Below, piece after piece: positions 59,688 through 64,000 of a stretch of 64,000 nt of DNA. Position 1 is the stretch's first letter; every line of letters begins with the position of its first letter. A program made the position numbers and the translations under genes. The notes under the pieces are model-generated. The model was not told where the DNA came from, searched no databases, and saw only the letters and a list, made by a program, of their open reading frames with translations. Source of the stretch: Streptomyces halstedii (GTDB lineage: Bacteria; Actinomycetota; Actinomycetes; Streptomycetales; Streptomycetaceae); the NCBI GenBank assembly GCA_000720535.1, contig JOAZ01000019.1, positions 84,058 to 148,057 of the forward strand, written 5' to 3'.

Positions 59688-60329
59688 GTGAGCGAACAAC
59701 TACCCAGCGGCGGCATCGAGCTGTCACCCGACGAGATCGAAGCCCTCCACGCCAGGTGGTCATCCTGCTGGACCCCGAGTGAGGTCGCGCGGCGGCTGGC
59801 AGGGATCAGCACGCCCTGGTACGTGGCTGCGGGCTGGGCGCTGGACTTGTTCCGCGGCAGGCAGACGCGCGCTCATGGAGACATCGAGATCGCGATTCCG
59901 GCCGCGAGCTTTCCCGAGGTCCGCGACCGCTTCCCCGGACATGTCTTCGACGCGGCAGGCAGCGGCCGGATCTGGGAGGTCGCCACACCCGAGGTGCTGG
60001 CTGCCGTACATCAGACATGGCTCCGCGATCCGGTTACCGGAGACTACCTGCTCGACGTGTTCCGCGAACCGCACGACGGCGACACCTGGATCTGTCGACG
60101 CGATGAGGGGATCCGGCTCCCCTACAGCGACATCGTCCGTCACACCCAGGAAGGCATCCCCTATCTGGCGCCCGAACTGGTCCTGCTGTTCAAGGCCAAG
60201 CACGCCCGCCGAAAGGATCAAACAGACTTCGAGGCGACCGTCCCGTACCTGTCCTCGGCTCAGCGCGAGACCCTGGCCGGGCTACTCGCCCGCGTACACC
60301 CGGGACACCCCTGGACCGCGGACCTGTAG
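59688..60329 (+). CDS. nucleotidyltransferase, aminoglycoside/lincosamide adenylyltransferase-like
   Basis: The 213-residue protein has a minimal nucleotidyltransferase fold. [20 protein letters not shown] then GDIEIAIP matches the GW(A/G)xDLxxGxxxRxHxDxD(I/V) pattern of ANT(2'')/Lnu-type enzymes, but the metal-binding pair is GDIEIAI, with Glu in place of the second Asp. [25 protein letters not shown] is the conserved C-terminal part. It could adenylylate a small-molecule hydroxyl or act as an antitoxin-like MNT. Resistance activity is not established. GTG 59688 is chosen. It is flanked by the 28-bp repeat copies. Confidence 0.8.
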   Translation: MSEQLPSGGIELSPDEIEALHARWSSCWTPSEVARRLAGISTPWYVAAGWALDLFRGRQTRAHGDIEIAIPAASFPEVRDRFPGHVFDAAGSGRIWEVATPEVLAAVHQTWLRDPVTGDYLLDVFREPHDGDTWICRRDEGIRLPYSDIVRHTQEGIPYLAPELVLLFKAKHARRKDQTDFEATVPYLSSAQRETLAGLLARVHPGHPWTADL

Positions 60330-60387
60330 CCGACGCTCTACTGGTGAGCTCGTGTGTTCAACTGTCGCTGGTTCCCCCCCCCGGGAA

Positions 60388-60415
60388 CCCAGCCCGCTGG
60401 AGACTTTGCGTGATC
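60388..60415 (+). repeat. dispersed 28-bp repeat, copy 2
   Basis: The second copy of the repeat described at 59577-59604 lies between the nucleotidyltransferase gene and the epoxide hydrolase gene, just after a run of nine C. The rest of the 247-bp gap shows only an unrecognised open segment. Confidence 0.6.
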
Positions 60416-60576
60416 TCCTGGGGCGTACCGGCTCCAGGTTCCGCCGGTCCGGCGAAGTCGCGGCACAAGAAGCCGGAGGACGTTCGCAAGTGCTTCCATC
60501 CCTCGCCGGAGGCGTTTGCCGAGGCCACCAGCCTCTTGGTGCGCCGGGCGATGCTCGGCGCTGACCGTTGGAGATG

Positions 60577-61740
60577 TCAGCGGAAACGCCGGAAGAACGT
60601 GCGGACGTCGGCGGTGAACAGGCCGGGTTGTTCCATCGCGGCGAAGTGGCCGCCCCGGGGCAGTTCGGACCAGTGGACGATGTTGTGATCCCGTTCCGCG
60701 AGTCGCCGGACCGGCCGCGCGATATCGGCGGCGAAGACCGCGACGCCGGTAGGGGTGGCGGGATGGCTGGTGCGTGCCGGCTTCGAGGGGTGGGCCGCCT
60801 CCCAGTAGTGGCGGGCGGAGGATCCGGCGGTCGCAGTGAGCCAGTACAGCATCACGTTGGTCAGCAAGCGGTCGCGGCAGACCGCATCCTCCGGTACAAC
60901 GGCGCTGTCCGTCCATTCCTTGAACTTCTCAACGATCCAGGCCAGTTGCCCGATCGGAGAGTCGGTCAGCGCGTAGGACAGCGTTTGAGGACGAGTCCCC
61001 TGGATCTTGGCGTACCCCGACATCTCGGGCTCCGCCTCAAGGAGCCGGTTCAGGCGGGCCCAGTCCTCGTCGGTGAGTCCGGCGGCCACGGCCGGGTCTT
61101 CCGGGGGCAGGGTCAGCAGGGTGTTCAGGTGGATGGCGACGACCTGTTCGGGGGCGAGAGCGGACAGTTCCAGGGTGATCGAATGCCCCCAGTCGCCGCC
61201 CTGCGCACCGTAGCGGCGGTAGCCCAGACGCCGCATGAGCTCGGCCCAGGCACCTGCGACTCGGGGGATGTCCCAGCCGCCCTCTTGGGTCGGCCCTGAC
61301 AGGCCATAACCCGGAATGGACGGGATCACCACGTCGAAGGCGTCGGTCGGCGCACCGAGGTGGGAGCGCGGGTTGGTGAGGGGGCCGATGACGTCGAGGA
61401 ACTCTACGACGGACCCCGGCCAGCCGTGGGTGATCAGCAGCGGCAGCGCGTCCGGTTCGGGAGAGCGGACGTGCAGGAAGTGGATGTCCGCGCCGTCGAT
61501 CGTGGTGGTGAACTGGGGGAGCCGGTTCAACTGCGCCTCCTGCTCGCGCCAGTCGTACGTGGTGCGCCAGTAGGAGGCCAACTCCTTCAGGTACGTTGGC
61601 GGCACTCCCTGTGACCAGCCAGGAGCGGTGGGTTCGTCCGGCCACCGCGTGGCGTCCAGCCGTGCCGCCAGGTCGTCCAGGGCCGCCTGGGGAACGCTGA
61701 GTTCGAAAGGGCGGATTGCCGTCCGGGCATCGTCGTTCAT
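60577..61740 (-). CDS. epoxide hydrolase (EHN-type alpha/beta hydrolase)
   Basis: The 387-residue enzyme has the EHN N-terminal domain ([21 protein letters not shown], then [19 protein letters not shown]) followed by an alpha/beta hydrolase. The oxyanion [14 protein letters not shown], nucleophile elbow [12 protein letters not shown] with catalytic Asp, and the catalytic His in [13 protein letters not shown] are all present. It resembles juvenile-hormone/microsomal-type epoxide hydrolases, hydrolysing epoxides to diols. ATG 61740 has GAGGAGGAG upstream. It appears intact, unlike its neighbours, and transcription runs leftward. Confidence 0.93.
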   Translation of the reverse strand: MNDDARTAIRPFELSVPQAALDDLAARLDATRWPDEPTAPGWSQGVPPTYLKELASYWRTTYDWREQEAQLNRLPQFTTTIDGADIHFLHVRSPEPDALPLLITHGWPGSVVEFLDVIGPLTNPRSHLGAPTDAFDVVIPSIPGYGLSGPTQEGGWDIPRVAGAWAELMRRLGYRRYGAQGGDWGHSITLELSALAPEQVVAIHLNTLLTLPPEDPAVAAGLTDEDWARLNRLLEAEPEMSGYAKIQGTRPQTLSYALTDSPIGQLAWIVEKFKEWTDSAVVPEDAVCRDRLLTNVMLYWLTATAGSSARHYWEAAHPSKPARTSHPATPTGVAVFAADIARPVRRLAERDHNIVHWSELPRGGHFAAMEQPGLFTADVRTFFRRFR

Positions 61741-61773
61741 GTGCTCCTCCTCATTCGGCAGGCCCGCGAGCAT

Positions 61774-61935
61774 TCAAGCGGTTGTGACATCATCCTCGTC
61801 CCAGCCCCCACTGCCATGGGTCTCCCGCTGCTGGGCCCGCTCGTCGATCCACCGGTTGTGGGCCTCCTGGGCCGCCTCCTTGCTGTGCCCAGCCGCGGCG
61901 CCGATCTGAGACCACGACGCCCCGGCCTGACGGTG
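61774..61935 (-). pseudogene. fragment of an HTH-like protein, C-terminus
   Basis: The frame reads RQAGASWSQIGAAAGHSKEA then AQEAHNRWIDERAQQRETHG and ends at a TGA at 61774. It resembles the C-terminal HTH of small Streptomyces proteins with SWxxIGxAxGxSxxAAxxR motifs. The upstream part is lost where it meets the Tn3 fragment near 61940-61970, so it was cut by transposition or deletion. Confidence 0.5.
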
Positions 61936-61969
61936 ACGTGACCTTCTGGACTTGCCACTCCCTCTCCGG

Positions 61970-62197
61970 GGTGCGGAGCGGCCGCAGGCCGCGGAGCAGG
62001 TCGGGGAGCCGGAAGGAGTACCGGTCCAGCAGGTTGATGTGGTGCCGTAGGAACGGTGGGAGGCGGGCCACGTCCTCGTCACGGACGTCGGAACCGTCTC
62101 CACACAGCCGATTCACCGTGGCGTCCGGGTACCGGGTGTGGAACAGCACGAGGGCATTGAGGACCAGCCCCAGCGCCCCGATCTGGTCCTGTCCGAA
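61970..62197 (-). pseudogene. Tn3-family transposase, C-terminal fragment
   Basis: About 76 residues near the C-terminus of a Tn3 transposase remain: FGQDQIGALGLVLNALVLFH, TRYPDATVNRL, and DVARLPPFLRHHINLLDRYS then FRLPDLLRGLRPLR. A TAG lies immediately upstream of the fragment and the C-terminal end runs into unrelated sequence. The catalytic core is absent. The 240 bp between here and the DinB gene show no other recognisable gene. Confidence 0.8.
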
Positions 62198-62437
62198 CTA
62201 GCCGAGCACAACGGAGGGTTGTCGATTCCTCGGGCTCGGGCTTCTGCGGCTCGTCGGCCGTGTCGCGGAAGCCCCTTGTGGTGTGCCGAAGTTTGATGGG
62301 TGATATCGCTGGGGCGACGCCTTGAACTGCGAGGACGAGGGCCCGCCCTGCGGCATCATTCGGAGATCACCAGCAAATCGCGGACGAGCCCGTCACCCAG
62401 GTGCCCCCTCCCGACCTCCCTGGTAGCGTGCGCCGCC

Positions 62438-62953
62438 ATGTCATCGGAACTGGAACGCCCCCCGCGCCAAGCGGATGAACGCACTGCGCTCGTCGGCTGG
62501 CTGGACCTGCAGCGGCAGATTCTGCGCTGGAAATGCGAAGGACTGAGCGACGAGGACGCGCGCCGCCCGGTCATCCCGACCTCACCGGACATGACGATGG
62601 CCGGTCTCATCTCCCACATGCGCTGGACCGAGCACATGTGGCTGGAAGTGCTGTTCCTCGGCGGCGACAAGAAGCAGAATCCCGCATTCGACGACTCAAG
62701 CGAGAACGCCGACTGGCACACCGCCGGCCGCCCCCTCTCAGAGCTCCTCGCGGAGTACGAGGCCCAGTGCACCCGCAGCAACGCGGTCATCGCCGCGGCC
62801 GGCCTGGACGAAACCGGCCGCCACCCCGACTTCCACGACCGCAGCGCCAACCTCCGCTGGATACTGATTCACCTCGTCGAGGAGACGGGGCGACACGCAG
62901 GGCACGCGGACATCGTCCGGGAGCTACTTGACGGCACGAAGGGCTACTACTAG
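62438..62953 (+). CDS. DinB family protein (DUF664)
   Basis: The 171-residue protein has a DinB-like four-helix bundle. The metal-ligand His residues are expected in MAGLISHMRWTEHMWLE (first) and LVEETGRHAGHADIVRELLD (last), as in DUF664 members that bind nickel or zinc and may use mycothiol or bacillithiol. The full length looks intact and the gene ends in TACTAG, where an IS5-family element has inserted without losing the stop codon. The ATG at 62438 has no Shine-Dalgarno but follows TAGCGT closely, suggesting a leaderless mRNA. Confidence 0.88.
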   Translation: MSSELERPPRQADERTALVGWLDLQRQILRWKCEGLSDEDARRPVIPTSPDMTMAGLISHMRWTEHMWLEVLFLGGDKKQNPAFDDSSENADWHTAGRPLSELLAEYEAQCTRSNAVIAAAGLDETGRHPDFHDRSANLRWILIHLVEETGRHAGHADIVRELLDGTKGYY

Positions 62954-63902
62954 GCCCTGTCCGGCGGATCATGTGACCTTCTGACCGGTCGTTCGTTGGT
63001 TCGGGCATGGGTCGGGGGGATCTGACGAACCGCGAGTGGTCATCGCTGGAGCCGCATCTGCCACCTCTTGGTGGTCGGGGCGGCCGGTGGAATGACCACC
63101 GCACCGTGCTCAACGGGATCCTCTTTCGGGTCCGGACCGGTGTCCCGTGGCGTGACCTGCCGGAACGCTATGGCTCGTGGAAGACTGTCTATGAACGGCA
63201 TCGCCGCTGGTCGGCGGACGGTACCTGGGACCGGATCCTGCACGCGGTCCAGGCTGACGCCGACCTGGCCGGGCGGATCGACTGGTCGATGGTGGGCGTC
63301 GACTCGACGTCCTGCCGGGCCCATCAGCACGCGGCCGGCGCCCGCACAGTCCGTCCGCGGATCCCGAAAAAAGGACGACGCCCCGGCACCACCGCCCCGA
63401 CGAGGGACTCGGACGGTCCCGGGGCGGCCTGACCTGCAAGATCCACCTCGCCGGCGAAGGCGCTTGCCGTCCCATGGCGTTCCTGCTCACGCCGGGTCAG
63501 TGGGGCGATGCCCCGCAGATGGTCGAGGTCCTGGACCGGATACGGGTTCCCCGGCCACTGGGCGGACGGCCCCGCACCCGGCCGGATCACGTCAGTGGCG
63601 ACAAGGCTTACAGCTCACGCCGAAACCGCCGCTACCTGCGAAGACGCCACATCCGGCACACGATCCCGGAACCGAAGGACCAGCGGGCCAACCGCCGACG
63701 CAGAGGCAGCAGCGGTGGCAGGCCCGCCAGCTTCGACCGCGACCTCTACCGGCGCCGCAACGAGGTCGAGCGGACCATCAACCGGCTCAAGAACTCCCGC
63801 GCGGTCGCGACCCGTTACGACAAGCGGGCCTACGTCTTCCACGGCACCGTTACCGCCGCCGCGATCCGACTCTGGCTCCGCCAGTGATCCGCCGGACACG
63901 AC
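62954..63902 (+). mobile_element. IS5-family insertion sequence, complete, 949 bp
   Basis: The ends GCCCTGTCCGGCGGATCA (62954-62971) and its imperfect complement at 63885-63902 match at 16 of 18 positions, and CTAG is duplicated on both sides (62950-62953, 63903-63906). This agrees with the IS427-type group of IS5, which targets YTAR. It contains one transposase in two frames. Confidence 0.9.
63007..63887 (+). CDS. IS5-family transposase, two frames joined by -1 frameshift
   Basis: The first frame (63007-63432) begins MGRGDLTNREWSSLEPHLPP and holds the first DDE Asp in MVGVDSTSCRAHQH; the second, in the -1 frame, continues DEGLGRSRGGLTCKIHLAGE and holds the second Asp in VSGDKAYSSRRNR and the Glu in YRRRNEVERTINRLKNSR, ending at 63887. 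The switch can occur at CCGAAAAAAGG (63364-63374), a run of six A, as in other IS5/IS427 transposases with programmed frameshifting. The catalytic residues are all present, so the element may be active. The ends of the second frame reach into the right inverted repeat. Confidence 0.88.
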
Positions 63903-64000
63903 CTAGGTGTATTGCCCCGCAGGGTTGTTGACGCGGCTGATCGGGGGTTGGCCTCCGAGTGCGGTGTGGCTGCGGTGGTGGTTGTAGGTGTGGAGGAAGT
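63903..64000 (-). CDS. IS481/IS3-type transposase, C-terminal end (runs off window)
   Basis: The last 32 residues before the window edge read FLHTYNHHRSHTALGGQPPI then SRVNNPAGQYT, typical of the end of IS481-family integrase-like transposases (NHHRPHxALxGxPP). The stop TAG lies in the CTAG duplicated by the IS5-type element, so both ORFs flanking that element end in the same palindrome. The element's own ends are not in the window. Confidence 0.8.
   Translation of the reverse strand, partial: FLHTYNHHRSHTALGGQPPISRVNNPAGQYT

Noticed and set aside
60416-60560. Open segment reading [20 protein letters not shown] between the repeat and the epoxide hydrolase
   Set aside because: It has no plausible start, is under 60 codons and matches no family I recognise; it may be a gene remnant but cannot be supported.

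Overview
The window is high-GC actinobacterial DNA with GTG/ATG starts, dense ATGA/GTGA-coupled operons, conservon genes, SCO6745-family and STM4011-STM4015 genes. It reads as a Streptomyces chromosome, probably an arm-proximal core region: the gene order around 5-30 kb matches, from memory, the hopanoid locus region of S. coelicolor (SCO675x-SCO677x). No species is assigned.

Layout. 1-8.6 kb holds housekeeping and small regulatory genes: an ABC-F tail, tex, an SCO6745-family gene, an enoyl-CoA hydratase, an RsbW-like kinase, type I IPP isomerase, a CDF metal exporter and galE. 8.9-15.9 kb is one tight operon that looks like a complete make-and-export pathway for a polyol-phosphate (teichoic-acid-like) envelope glycan: two CDP-alcohol phosphotransferases, a sugar/polyol-phosphate cytidylyltransferase, an sn-glycerol-1-phosphate-dehydrogenase-like enzyme, a GT2 glycosyltransferase and a two-gene polysaccharide ABC exporter, closed by a 16-bp terminator hairpin. 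galE lies divergently next to it and may feed it. 16.3-26.2 kb is the hopanoid cluster (hpnC, hpnD, a 34-codon ORF, hpnE, a prenyl diphosphate synthase, shc, hpnG, hpnH, hpnO), followed by an XRE-cupin regulator with a strong inverted repeat in its leader and a small membrane protein. IPP isomerase, the prenyl synthase, HpnD/HpnC/HpnE and Shc form a continuous route from IPP to hopene; HpnH, HpnG and HpnO build the polar side chain.

27.5-54 kb: a protein phosphatase; a LysM/M23 cell-wall hydrolase behind a ydaO-type cyclic di-AMP riboswitch; an SGNH hydrolase; a leftward six-gene STM4011-STM4015 radical-SAM cassette with two STM4015 paralogues; an uncharacterised gene pair (the second with a DUF6745-like domain); TetR, PPOX and metallo-beta-lactamase-fold genes; a set of envelope genes (MGDG-synthase-like glycosyltransferase, SDR, EamA-type transporter, polysaccharide deacetylase); a five-gene conservon (kinase-like, roadblock, DUF742, GTPase, GAF); a TetR/epimerase pair with twin operators; and a split transketolase preceded by a MerR-type palindrome.

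A tRNA-Pro(GGG) gene at 53,965-54,038 marks the edge of a different kind of DNA. The last 10 kb is sparse and decayed: an unrecognised coiled-coil gene, a formaldehyde-dehydrogenase-like gene, a frameshifted LuxR regulator, a nucleotidyltransferase flanked by a dispersed 28-bp repeat, an epoxide hydrolase, a Tn3 transposase fragment, a DinB/DUF664 gene, an intact IS5-family element with a probable programmed frameshift, and the end of an IS481-type transposase running off the window. No integrase was found.
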